From IMG/VR virus record IMGVR_UViG_3300047480_000210, positions 1 to 62,915 of that record: DNA of 62,915 nt; one strand, given 5' to 3'. Shown here piece after piece: positions 56,030-62,915 of this stretch. The notes under the pieces were generated by a model. That model was given only the letters and a program-made list of their open reading frames with translations. It was not told where the DNA came from and made no database searches. The DNA is from a virus. A program made the translations under genes and the position numbers. Numbering within the stretch: the stretch's first letter is position 1; every line of letters starts with the position of its first letter.

Positions 56030-57097
56030 TTAACCTCCGTGTTTCAGGAGATATCGGTTAGAGATGGCCTTAAACGAAACAGGCCGTTCATGACACTTAA
56101 ACACCACGCCTTCGCGTTCGCAACCAATCATGCCCATTACACTCTTGCCTTCGGCAAACTTTAACACTTGATCCATGTTAGTGAGGCCAAGTGTATCAGT
56201 TAGGTTGGCAGAGTATGCAAGTACTGGACAGTGATTCAGGCCATGTTCTGCAACAAATGCCTTACGTTCAGCTGGAGTGAAGTAACAGCCTGCATCAATG
56301 TCGTAAATGTCGTACACAAGGAAATCTTGATCACGCATTTGGTAAATGTTGCCTTGAATGCCGTTGCCTACAATTTCACCTTGGATAGCAATGTTACGAC
56401 CGATGCCAATCAACTTAGCAGGCAGGTTGTACTTGTTTGCGGCACGCCATAGTGAGTTATCTGCGTTAGGCTTGAGGTCAAGGTTACGCGAACACACACC
56501 TACTTCACCATCACGCATGTACACTGTCATTGACGAGCCTTCTAGCTTTTCGGTAACTTCCCAATGTGAGCCATCGACCAGCCATTCTGCAAGTTCGACC
56601 TTTAAGTTTTGAACACGTTCTTGATCAGTCTTGGGAATAACTGATGGGAACATACCCTTAACTTCACCAGCCAACTCTGCAGGCACAGGTGCTTCGTACT
56701 TGACAATACCAAGCAGGTCAGACACATCATTACCTGGGAAGAAGAATTCACCCAATTCCTGCCCTTCATCAAACTTGCTATCTTCAAATTTCTCTAAGGC
56801 CACAGATATTGGAATTAACAGGCCTTGGCTCAATTGACCACGCAACTTCATAGTTCGCAAACGTTCGCCTTCAACACCTTCAAAAGTCTTTGCATAGTGG
56901 CCGGGCTTGGTCAAGAACGGAGCAACGGCTGTGGGAATGAAGCTATCAATTTCGCAATACACTGCAAGATCACCTGCTGAGTATTCGCCCTTCTTGACTA
57001 CCACTGTCCATCCACCTACAATGGCGCACTCAATTGCATCTGCACCTTCAATGGGTCGCAGTGCATCAATCTTTCTAATGGTTGCCATCTTTCTCAT
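56030..57097 (-). CDS. RNA ligase (Rnl2/DraRnl-type)
   Basis: Start at ATG 57097 (MRKMATIRK) with AAGGA; 355 aa. N-terminal OB-like domain (about 160 residues, EYSAGDLAVYCEIDSFIP), then motif I EKLEGSSMTVY (Lys-x-x-Gly), IQGEIVG (motif IIIa), EGVVFK (motif IV) and SFKAISNRYLLK (motif V). OB-first order is that of the DraRnl group. Seals RNA nicks; with the kinase at 26645 it may repair host-cut tRNAs. Confidence 0.85.
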   Translation of the reverse strand: MRKMATIRKIDALRPIEGADAIECAIVGGWTVVVKKGEYSAGDLAVYCEIDSFIPTAVAPFLTKPGHYAKTFEGVEGERLRTMKLRGQLSQGLLIPISVALEKFEDSKFDEGQELGEFFFPGNDVSDLLGIVKYEAPVPAELAGEVKGMFPSVIPKTDQERVQNLKVELAEWLVDGSHWEVTEKLEGSSMTVYMRDGEVGVCSRNLDLKPNADNSLWRAANKYNLPAKLIGIGRNIAIQGEIVGNGIQGNIYQMRDQDFLVYDIYDIDAGCYFTPAERKAFVAEHGLNHCPVLAYSANLTDTLGLTNMDQVLKFAEGKSVMGMIGCEREGVVFKCHERPVSFKAISNRYLLKHGG

Positions 57098-57107
57098 AAT
57101 ATATTCC

Positions 57108-57443
57108 TTAAGCAAAAAGTTGTTGTGGTACAGAGCCAAACAACGAATACAGTGTTCTACTCGGAGTAGAAGCAACTGCCAGTTTCATATTCTTCTTGGC
57201 CGCTTGCTTTTTATAATAGTCACGTGCAATCCTATTACGAACTGCACCGCGACTGTTGTTGCAAGCAAAGCATGCCGCTACTAAGTTTGAAGCCGCCTCA
57301 ATCTTTTTATTACGGGGGCTTGCCCACTTGTCAAGCAGATGTTCTAGTGTTGCATGTTGCGGTGACTTTCTATCTTGATTCATTTCACAACTGCAATAAT
57401 AACACCTGTTACCTTGCTTTTGAACTAATGCTAAAAGAGTCAT
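57108..57443 (-). CDS. HNH endonuclease (111 aa)
   Basis: Start at ATG 57443 (MTLLALVQKQGNRC) with AAGGAACC. CYYCSCEM, HATLEHLLDKWASPRN and NLVAACFACNNSRG are the HNH zinc and catalytic blocks. The basic tail follows. In the replication region between the ligase and AAA genes; homing or packaging-type role not decidable. Confidence 0.82.
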   Translation of the reverse strand: MTLLALVQKQGNRCYYCSCEMNQDRKSPQHATLEHLLDKWASPRNKKIEAASNLVAACFACNNSRGAVRNRIARDYYKKQAAKKNMKLAVASTPSRTLYSLFGSVPQQLFA

Positions 57444-57492
57444 AACGGTTCCTTGACAAGCAGGACTTATTGACATTGCCTGTTTTGGTAAC

Positions 57493-58545
57493 TTACTCGC
57501 CGCGCTTCATTACGGTAGTTTCTGCCAGGCGCTTCCACTTGTCATTGCCTGCACCGCACATCTTCTTCAAGTCTGCAATCTTAATAACAGTACGCAGGCT
57601 CAGTTCACGCAAACGGTCCTTGTTAGCATCCACGTACTCGTACAGTTCTTGCTTGGCGCCTTCTTCGAACTCGTAGTGGTCCAGCATACCGTCCATCATA
57701 ATTTGCTTGATACGCAACATCTTGTCACGAGTAGTGTCCAGTGTCAAGTCCAGGTAGTGACAACGGCTTTCCAATGCACCCAAGTGATCCTTGAGCTTTG
57801 CAGAACGCACGTTCTCAAACTTGATGTTGGTGATAAAGATTGCACTGCCTTTAAACTCAAAGCGATCCGGCACACCTTCTTGACGCAACATACGGCTATC
57901 TGTGTTCCAGCAAATTGTACGCTTCTTAGAACTGTCCAATGCGGCTTTCAGAATGTTTAGCGACAGTTCGTCAAGCAACACACTGTCACAGTCGTCAAAC
58001 ACCAGCACGTTACCTGCATCGCTATAATTGTAGAGCTTGCAGTACAGTCCAATGGCGCTCATTGCACCTTTAACAATCTCGTAACGAATACGAGTGCCAC
58101 CAATTTTGTCAAACATGGCGCTCTTGTCAAGCACCTTCTCAACACCAAAGCTCTTACCCACGCCAGGAGGGCCAACAACAATCATAGCACGAACTGAGCC
58201 ATCTACTGCGCCTTCTGTCATTTCTTCCAAAATGTCAAAACGCTCACGGATGCGTTCAATTGCTTGCTCGTCTGTTTCTTGCACTTTGGGTTCCTTGCGT
58301 TTGGGAGTATCAAAGTTACCTTCAACACTGGTTGCACAATCTGCGGCAGTAGCAGGAATAACATCTTGCATAGATGCTACTTTAATACGGACTTCATCAG
58401 GCATGTTGGGGAACTCGCCGTTATTTTTAACGGTCACGTATCCGCCTTTGGTGCCTTCTTTGAAGTCTGCTACGAGTTGGAAAGTACGGCCTGTAACGTC
58501 AAAGTTACGATAAGAGCCTTTTGCGATAGTAATGTATGCTGACAT
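57493..58545 (-). CDS. AAA+ ATPase (350 aa)
   Basis: Walker A VVGPPGVGKSFG (about residues 123-134), Walker B NVLVFDDCD, sensor-1 AIFITN and an arginine region at the end (LRELSLRTVIKIADLKKM). The N-terminal about 90 residues are beta-rich and Cys-free. Resembles ATPases seen in T4-like cyanophages and large phages; not gp44. Substrate unknown. Sigma70 promoter at 58587. Confidence 0.8.
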   Translation of the reverse strand: MSAYITIAKGSYRNFDVTGRTFQLVADFKEGTKGGYVTVKNNGEFPNMPDEVRIKVASMQDVIPATAADCATSVEGNFDTPKRKEPKVQETDEQAIERIRERFDILEEMTEGAVDGSVRAMIVVGPPGVGKSFGVEKVLDKSAMFDKIGGTRIRYEIVKGAMSAIGLYCKLYNYSDAGNVLVFDDCDSVLLDELSLNILKAALDSSKKRTICWNTDSRMLRQEGVPDRFEFKGSAIFITNIKFENVRSAKLKDHLGALESRCHYLDLTLDTTRDKMLRIKQIMMDGMLDHYEFEEGAKQELYEYVDANKDRLRELSLRTVIKIADLKKMCGAGNDKWKRLAETTVMKRGE

Positions 58546-58586
58546 TTGGGTTCCTTTGCGTGGATGTTTAACTTACTACAATATCT

Positions 58587-58615
58587 ATTATACTGTCAGT
58601 TGGCTCAAAGAGCAA
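58587..58615 (-). promoter_or_regulatory. sigma70-type promoter
   Basis: TTGCTC, 17 bp, TATAAT; drives the AAA+ gene. Confidence 0.72.
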
Positions 58616-58758
58616 CCGTTTTTTGCACTTTTTTCTTGGGTTTCCAGCACTTGTTGCGTAAAAACAACACCGCCCAAGCCCAGTTGGTACGTTTCTGCGA
58701 CAGCTTTGATGTAAAATTGCATGATTTTACCAGTTTTTGTAATCAATGTGTACTGCAT
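58588..58758 (-). CDS. small hypothetical protein (56 aa)
   Basis: ATG at 58758 with AAAAGGACATC. MQYTLITKTGKIMQFYIKAVAETYQLGLGG, basic with alternating hydrophobics. Own promoter at 58786 with tandem repeats upstream. Its 3' end overlaps the next promoter. Confidence 0.65.
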   Translation of the reverse strand: MQYTLITKTGKIMQFYIKAVAETYQLGLGGVVFTQQVLETQEKSAKNGCSLSQLTV

Positions 58759-58785
58759 GATGTCCTTTTTGCTGTCTATGCATGT

Positions 58786-58814
58786 ATTATACAACGATCT
58801 GGACCAGACGTCAA
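58786..58814 (-). promoter_or_regulatory. sigma70-type promoter
   Basis: TTGACG, 17 bp, TATAAT; directly downstream of two 21-bp direct repeats. Confidence 0.8.
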
Positions 58815-58823
58815 CCACTTTTT

Positions 58824-58867
58824 GGGAATACCAAAGTAAATTTTAGGGGAATACCAAAGTAAATTTT
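58824..58867 (-). repeat. two 21-bp direct repeats upstream of a promoter
   Basis: GGGAATACCAAAGTAAATTTT occurs at 58824-58844 and 58847-58867 (period 23 bp), starting 9 bp upstream of the -35. Candidate activator or regulator sites. Confidence 0.75.
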
Positions 58868-58882
58868 TGTTGTTTTTAAGCC

Positions 58883-58914
58883 ACAAAAAAAGGTAATACG
58901 AAAGTACTACCTTT
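58883..58914 (-). terminator. rho-independent terminator
   Basis: AAAGGTA/TACCTTT with long inner loop, then TTTT; ends the uvsY-region transcript. Confidence 0.75.
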
Positions 58915-58936
58915 GATTGCTTATTTTTTAAGCAGA

Positions 58937-59398
58937 TTAGCGAAGTTCTGCGTCTTCCATGCCAGCTACCCGCAATTTTACGACATTAGAAAGTTGCCAT
59001 TGCTTGATGTCAAGTGCTTTAGTAAGACCTAAAAACTTATTACGAACAAGTGCAAACTCATTCACGATAGCATCCATGTCACATACTTCTGGTTCACCGT
59101 CTACATATTTTTCTGCGTCGCGACTTGTTAAGGCACGATTGTAATGTTCTGTAAATTGACGGAACTTGGCACTGCGAATCTTGCGAAGTTGGATATTAAG
59201 TTGTTCCAGTATAGCTTCAATTTCTTGTAGCTGATTGAATCTGTATTCTACAATGCCTGGCATTTCGCGGCTGGCTTTTTCTAAACTACCAACTAGCTTT
59301 AATTCCATGCGGCCTTGAACGAGTTCGTTTTCAAACCACTCAATGCAATCAGGAAGGCAACTGAGGTCTGCAACAACCTTCCTATACCAAGTACTCAT
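58937..59398 (-). CDS. uvsY: UvsY-like recombination mediator
   Basis: 153 aa, helical. RKIRSAKFRQFTEHYNRALTSRDAEKYVDGEPE and the C-terminal LVRNKFLGLTKALDIKQWQLSNVVKLR match the layout of UvsY-type proteins (a short HYxRALxSRDAEKYVDG-like block, then a helix ending in WQ). Loads UvsX on gp32-coated ssDNA. Three genes from the uvsX side. Confidence 0.72.
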   Translation of the reverse strand: MSTWYRKVVADLSCLPDCIEWFENELVQGRMELKLVGSLEKASREMPGIVEYRFNQLQEIEAILEQLNIQLRKIRSAKFRQFTEHYNRALTSRDAEKYVDGEPEVCDMDAIVNEFALVRNKFLGLTKALDIKQWQLSNVVKLRVAGMEDAELR

Positions 59399-59637
59399 TA
59401 ATAGTCCTCGTCTTCGTTTTCTAGTTCTTCTTCTTCAATGTCACCAAGGATTTCTGCAAACGCACCGTCAAGTGCAGAGTCAGATCCTTTAGCATCTTCT
59501 TGTGCTTGTTCTAAGTTGACAAAGTCTTCTGATGCTCGCAAATATGCCAGTGCGGCATCTGGGCGTTCTTTCTTGTCAATGTATGGTTTAACTGCTAACC
59601 ACATCTCGACTAGCATTTCTCCCGATGTATCACTCAT
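59398..59637 (-). CDS. small acidic protein (79 aa)
   Basis: Start at ATG 59637 (MSDTSGEML) because GGAGA precedes it; the ATG at 59652 contains that site. Ends in a Glu/Asp run (EEEELENEDEDY-type). Overlaps uvsY by one base, so it is coupled. Function unknown. Confidence 0.7.
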   Translation of the reverse strand: MSDTSGEMLVEMWLAVKPYIDKKERPDAALAYLRASEDFVNLEQAQEDAKGSDSALDGAFAEILGDIEEEELENEDEDY

Positions 59638-59679
59638 TGTATTTTTCTCCATATATCCACCTTAGGTGGTCAGCGATAC

Positions 59680-60147
59680 TTAGCTGACTTTTGTTTGTTG
59701 TGTTGCCATTTTAGACAAATACTCTTCGCTTTCAATCCACTTGTTGTTGACAAGGAATCCCCACTTGCGTATTTGTTTGCCTGGCATGAATAATGTCCAA
59801 GGCGTTACGCCAGGAGCAAGCTCAATACGATGATAGCTGTTAGCGCCACATATACGAAAATGGCCGGGTCCTCTCCATTTACGTACTTCACACGATTTAC
59901 TACCATCTGCGTTAAATTGTGGAATCCATTCATAGTAGCCGCCTTTAAGGATTAAAGTAGCGTAAGGCCATGGATGATCATGCACGTCATCGGGATCTGA
60001 TTTAAGGAACTTGTGTAAAAACACATTAAATGGAAACCTTGTTCTGTCTTTAAGGAAAACATAATATCTTTCTAGTAGTGGTTCATCTGCACGACGATCC
60101 ATGATCACACGGTGTCGTCCTAATCGTTGCATAAGTTTTTTAATCAT
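59680..60147 (-). CDS. cupin-like protein (155 aa)
   Basis: TAATG start at 60147 (MIKKLMQRLGRHR). DPDDVHDHPWPYATLILKGGYYEW and a later GANSYHRIELAPG show a cupin-type HxH...E...H set, resembling cysteine-dioxygenase-like folds. Role unknown. Coupled to the SGNH-like gene. Confidence 0.68.
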   Translation of the reverse strand: MIKKLMQRLGRHRVIMDRRADEPLLERYYVFLKDRTRFPFNVFLHKFLKSDPDDVHDHPWPYATLILKGGYYEWIPQFNADGSKSCEVRKWRGPGHFRICGANSYHRIELAPGVTPWTLFMPGKQIRKWGFLVNNKWIESEEYLSKMATQQTKVS

Positions 60148-60974
60148 TAAAATCCCCATTGTTGACTCTTGGCCATAGTCAAAGGAAATTCTGTGTACCT
60201 TAATGGTTGCGGAGCTGTTTTAATTTTATGATCCCATGCCAACGTCCATTCTTCAACTTCTGGTCTAACAGTTGTTAGCCACGGGATACCAAGTTTGCAT
60301 ATTTCTTGCTTTACATAACGTAACATACAAACCGGGTGATGATGAGTATCAGTATATACTTCTTTTGGGTTGGAAGCAGACCAAGCCACTTGCAAAGTAA
60401 CCGGAGGCGGATAACCTAATACCTCTAAGATTGGCTTACAGTCAAATCTTGGATTAAATGTATCAATTGCTTTATTGACTCTATCTCTTACATTGCTCAG
60501 TAGAGGATCATCTTTTGTATCACCGGCAAATGGGTCGTTGCCAGAATAATATGGCTCTATCCAATGCATGTTGAAATTTGTTTGCGTGATACCTAAGTTT
60601 TTAAGTGCCAATTGTGTTGCATTGATTAATGCACAGTCTCTGAGAGTATAAAACTCAACGTCTGCATATTTTTCAACCCAATCTTGCGAATATGATTGTT
60701 GATTAAAAATATTACCCGGGAGTATCCAACGGCCATCAACTAATCTATCCTCTCTTGCAAACGTAGACCAGGAGATGAATGCATGGTCTCCTGTTTTTAG
60801 TAAGCCACTGGCTATTGCATGCTGTATCTGGATTGCAATAAACAAATTGCCCGAACCCGGCATACCCCAATTGTCAGTTTCAAATCCTTCTAGCTCGGCC
60901 TGTTCAAGTACAATGTCTGCCCAAGTAGGCCAATGATACTTGGTAAAGCTACAGCCAAATGTCATTATTTTCAT
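60147..60974 (-). CDS. SGNH/GDSL-like hydrolase (275 aa)
   Basis: Start at ATG 60974 (MKIMTFGCSFTKYHW). TFGCSFT provides the nucleophile Ser block, NWGMPGSGNLFI the Gly block, and a C-terminal DTHHHP the Asp-His pair. Such proteins are frequent in T4-like marine phages, without known substrate. Confidence 0.72.
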   Translation of the reverse strand: MKIMTFGCSFTKYHWPTWADIVLEQAELEGFETDNWGMPGSGNLFIAIQIQHAIASGLLKTGDHAFISWSTFAREDRLVDGRWILPGNIFNQQSYSQDWVEKYADVEFYTLRDCALINATQLALKNLGITQTNFNMHWIEPYYSGNDPFAGDTKDDPLLSNVRDRVNKAIDTFNPRFDCKPILEVLGYPPPVTLQVAWSASNPKEVYTDTHHHPVCMLRYVKQEICKLGIPWLTTVRPEVEEWTLAWDHKIKTAPQPLRYTEFPLTMAKSQQWGF

Positions 60975-60975
60975 A

Positions 60976-61191
60976 TTATTTTTCTTCAGCAAATGCGTTT
61001 AGGATGAGGTATACGCCATCATTACTTCGTTGTATGCTAACGTCTTTGCTAAAGCCAGCGTAGTGGAATACGCCTTGTTCAACTTTACGAAAGCAGTCGA
61101 TCATGATTTCTGGATCACCCATGACATCAGCATGGATCATTTCCGCTTCATACAACACTTGCAGTTGTTCGATTAGATCTTTAATAAGCAT
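60976..61191 (-). CDS. small hypothetical protein (71 aa)
   Basis: MLIKDLIEQLQVLYEAEMIHADV then VYLILNAFAEEK; acidic, helical. A weak promoter lies at 61197. Common small phage type (LxELL...GDxxV), function unknown. Confidence 0.68.
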   Translation of the reverse strand: MLIKDLIEQLQVLYEAEMIHADVMGDPEIMIDCFRKVEQGVFHYAGFSKDVSIQRSNDGVYLILNAFAEEK

Positions 61192-61196
61192 AACAC

Positions 61197-61225
61197 ATTA
61201 TAGCAGGATTTACTGTCAAGGCCAA
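61197..61225 (-). promoter_or_regulatory. weak sigma70-like promoter
   Basis: TTGGCC, 17 bp, TATAAT; the -10 is good, the -35 poor. Confidence 0.45.
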
Positions 61226-61647
61226 TGGGGAGTTTCGCCAAGTAAGACTCGAATGGATTGAAACTCTTTCCACGCATCTCGATACATTGGGTTTTCGTGT
61301 AGCAATTCTAGATGACGTTCTTTGTTGTCAATAAAGAATTGTGTTACATCGCTTGGGCCGCCTGTGTATCCGCTTGAGGTTCGAGCTGTATATTTGCGAT
61401 TGGCAAAATCTATTGCATGGTGTATGTCAGCTTCCATACGTTCCAATCTTTCAATTGTACGCTCGTCAAGCTCAACCTGATAAACTTGCTCTTCTCTTGC
61501 AACATAACGTTCAGACCAGTCGATCCGGCCGTCTTCTCGATCGCTGGACCAATTCATATAACCAGGATCTTCCCAACGGCGCAAGGTGTGCCGACCTGTG
61601 ATCTTTACACCTTGCCGTCTCAACCATTTTTCATGGTCAAGTGCCAT
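61216..61647 (-). CDS. hypothetical protein (143 aa)
   Basis: MALDHEKWLRRQGVKITGRH; Trp/Arg/Glu rich (RRWEDPGYMNWSSDREDG), a coiled helix (LERMEADIHHAIDFANR) and a C-terminal helix. No family recognised. Adjacent to uvsX. Confidence 0.68.
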   Translation of the reverse strand: MALDHEKWLRRQGVKITGRHTLRRWEDPGYMNWSSDREDGRIDWSERYVAREEQVYQVELDERTIERLERMEADIHHAIDFANRKYTARTSSGYTGGPSDVTQFFIDNKERHLELLHENPMYRDAWKEFQSIRVLLGETPHWP

Positions 61648-62721
61648 TTATTCCTCGACTACTTCAGGAGCTTCTGCAGGAACACTCTTGTCAAAGATGT
61701 GTGGGTTAGCAGTAATGTCAGCCATTACACGATCCAAACATCCATCATCGTTGCGTTCCCAACCTTTGCGGAACTTCTTGATAATCTCACCATCAGCTGT
61801 TGTGTAAAGCAAGCTATTGCCTTCCTTCTTCAACATACCTTTGCCTTCGATCAAGTCAGTCAAACCGCTGTATGGGTTCATACCTGTTTCATAAGGAATC
61901 TTAACTTGCACACTTTCAAAAGGTTTGGCATAACGTGTTTTCATGATTTTACATGCGGCACGAATACCTTTAACTTCTGAAACTTTGTTACCGTCTTCGT
62001 CTTCCTTCAACTTCAACTTACGCATAGCAACTACAATAGAAGATGCATAGATAAAGCCTTGACCACCGGAGATCTTGTCATCTGGATCAAACATGTCCTG
62101 GCTTGCGTATGTGTGGTTAGTTGCCACTAGACCCAAGTTCAAGTCACCAAACATGTTTACACAGTTACGAACAAGTGCTGTTAGTGCCTTAGGCTTACGA
62201 CCCATGTCACCTTTCATGTCACCTGCGTTAAACTGGTTAACGTCTGTTGGAGTCAACAGCATACCTAAAGAGTCAAGTACAAACAAGACCTTTGGACGGC
62301 TGTCTTCTGGCATGGCTTTGTATTGTGTAACGAATTCGCTAATCATCTTGGCAACGTCGTCAATCATGGCCATGTTGAGTTTTAGCAACTTGTCTTCGGC
62401 GGTATCAACGCCTAAGGCGTGCAACCACTTTTCATCCAATGCGTTTTCTGTGTCGATTAGAATTGGAAAGATGCCTTGCTTTTGTGCATTAGCAACCAAG
62501 TTGCCAGAACAAATAAAGGACTTACCAGCACCAGATTCGCCAGCGAACACAGTAACCTTGCCCATTGGAATACCACGAGTAAAGTCGCCACTGATCAAAT
62601 AGTTTAGTGCATAGTTGTTAGTAGAGACCCAATCAGTTGGGTCGTTAAAGCCTACAGATAGGCCTTCAATTGATTTCGTAATACTTTTACGAAACTTTGA
62701 TACGTCAAATGCTTTTGCCAT
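61648..62721 (-). CDS. uvsX: RecA-like recombinase UvsX
   Basis: 357 aa. Walker A FAGESGAGKSF (about residues 58-68), Walker B VLFVLDSLGMLL, the L1/L2-region DMGRKPKALTALVRN and KISGGQGFIYASSIV. Acidic C-terminus (APEVVEE). Catalyses strand exchange with UvsY and gp32. Confidence 0.95.
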   Translation of the reverse strand: MAKAFDVSKFRKSITKSIEGLSVGFNDPTDWVSTNNYALNYLISGDFTRGIPMGKVTVFAGESGAGKSFICSGNLVANAQKQGIFPILIDTENALDEKWLHALGVDTAEDKLLKLNMAMIDDVAKMISEFVTQYKAMPEDSRPKVLFVLDSLGMLLTPTDVNQFNAGDMKGDMGRKPKALTALVRNCVNMFGDLNLGLVATNHTYASQDMFDPDDKISGGQGFIYASSIVVAMRKLKLKEDEDGNKVSEVKGIRAACKIMKTRYAKPFESVQVKIPYETGMNPYSGLTDLIEGKGMLKKEGNSLLYTTADGEIIKKFRKGWERNDDGCLDRVMADITANPHIFDKSVPAEAPEVVEE

Positions 62722-62742
62722 TATATTCCTTGTAGATGAAGT

Positions 62743-62763
62743 GGGAGAGCATCATGCTCTCCC
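62743..62763. other. hairpin between gp32 and uvsX
   Basis: GGGAGAGC/GCTCTCCC, no T tract on the minus strand, so a processing or stability element rather than a terminator. Confidence 0.5.
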
Positions 62764-62772
62764 GTGTGTCAA

Positions 62773-62915
62773 TTAGGCTTGACGGCTACGAATCATCTTA
62801 AGGATGTCGTCAACACTTGGCTTTGCGCCAGCTTCGGCTGCTGGTGCTGCCGCTTGTGCAACTGGTGCTGGTGCTGCCGCTTGTGCAACTGGTGCAACTG
62901 GTGCTGGTGCTGCCG
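62773..62915 (-). CDS. 32: C-terminus of a gp32-like ssDNA-binding protein (partial)
   Basis: The open frame at the window edge reads Ala/Pro/Val/Gln repeats (AAPAPVAQAAAPAP...) then KPSVDDILKMIRSRQA. The linker followed by a short SVDDILxMIR end fits gp32 tails of T4-like marine phages, and gp32 commonly lies next to uvsX there. Only the last 46 codons are inside the window. Confidence 0.65.
   Translation of the reverse strand, partial: AAPAPVAPVAQAAAPAPVAQAAAPAAEAGAKPSVDDILKMIRSRQA

Noticed and set aside
57108-57443. Terminase-associated HNH
   Set aside because: No terminase gene nearby; sequence too short to decide, so left as HNH.

Overview
The window is a piece of a large T4-like (tailed, contractile-type) phage genome. 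Core genes in the right half fix this: ssDNA-binding protein gp32 (C-terminus only), UvsX, UvsY, UvsW, a gp41-type helicase, a gp61-type primase, NrdA/NrdB, a PAAR spike tip and a cluster of virion proteins. Nearly everything is on the minus strand. Two promoter classes are readable: host-type sigma70 promoters, almost all with a 17-bp spacer, and T4-type late promoters (ATAAATA, CTAAATA or ATAAGTA). The host is inferred to be a Gram-negative beta-proteobacterium, probably Burkholderiales-like. The reasons are a Bug/TctC-type periplasmic receptor, a small porin and a circularly permuted tmRNA, a gene form known from alpha-proteobacteria, cyanobacteria and some beta-proteobacteria.

Layout. 1-5.3 kb: first tRNA array with homing endonucleases and small genes. 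5.3-12.3 kb: an SpoT-like HD hydrolase, an SGNH hydrolase, a cassette (HNH endonuclease plus SF2-like ATPase) lying between an intact ahpD and a second, recoded ahpD 3' end, a GIY-YIG endonuclease, ahpC and an oxygenase. 12.3-17 kb: a plus-strand Bug receptor, then a three-gene operon of a radical-SAM protein and two PP-loop ATPases. 17-23.4 kb: second tRNA array, with a group I intron in tRNA-Leu(UAA), two initiator-like tRNAs and tRNA-like miniatures. 23.5-32 kb: cupin, oxygenases, methyltransferase-like protein, polynucleotide-kinase-like protein, porin and radical-SAM protein. 32-33.2 kb: an amber-suppressor-type tRNA and the permuted tmRNA. 33.2-52 kb: spike and virion genes, peptidase, ribonucleotide reductase, helicase and primase. 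52-62.9 kb: replication and recombination genes, RNA ligase and small proteins.

The unusual theme is translation. The window carries about 40 recognisable tRNA genes that together read all 20 amino acids, two initiator-like tRNAs, a CUA-anticodon tRNA, a self-splicing intron in a tRNA and a two-piece tmRNA with tag ANDNAFLMAA. A kinase-like protein and an RNA ligase could repair cut tRNAs. In addition, at least ten genes have a late promoter whose predicted start site falls on or within a base of the start codon, implying leaderless late mRNAs.

All protein functions are read by eye from motifs and gene order; no database search was run.
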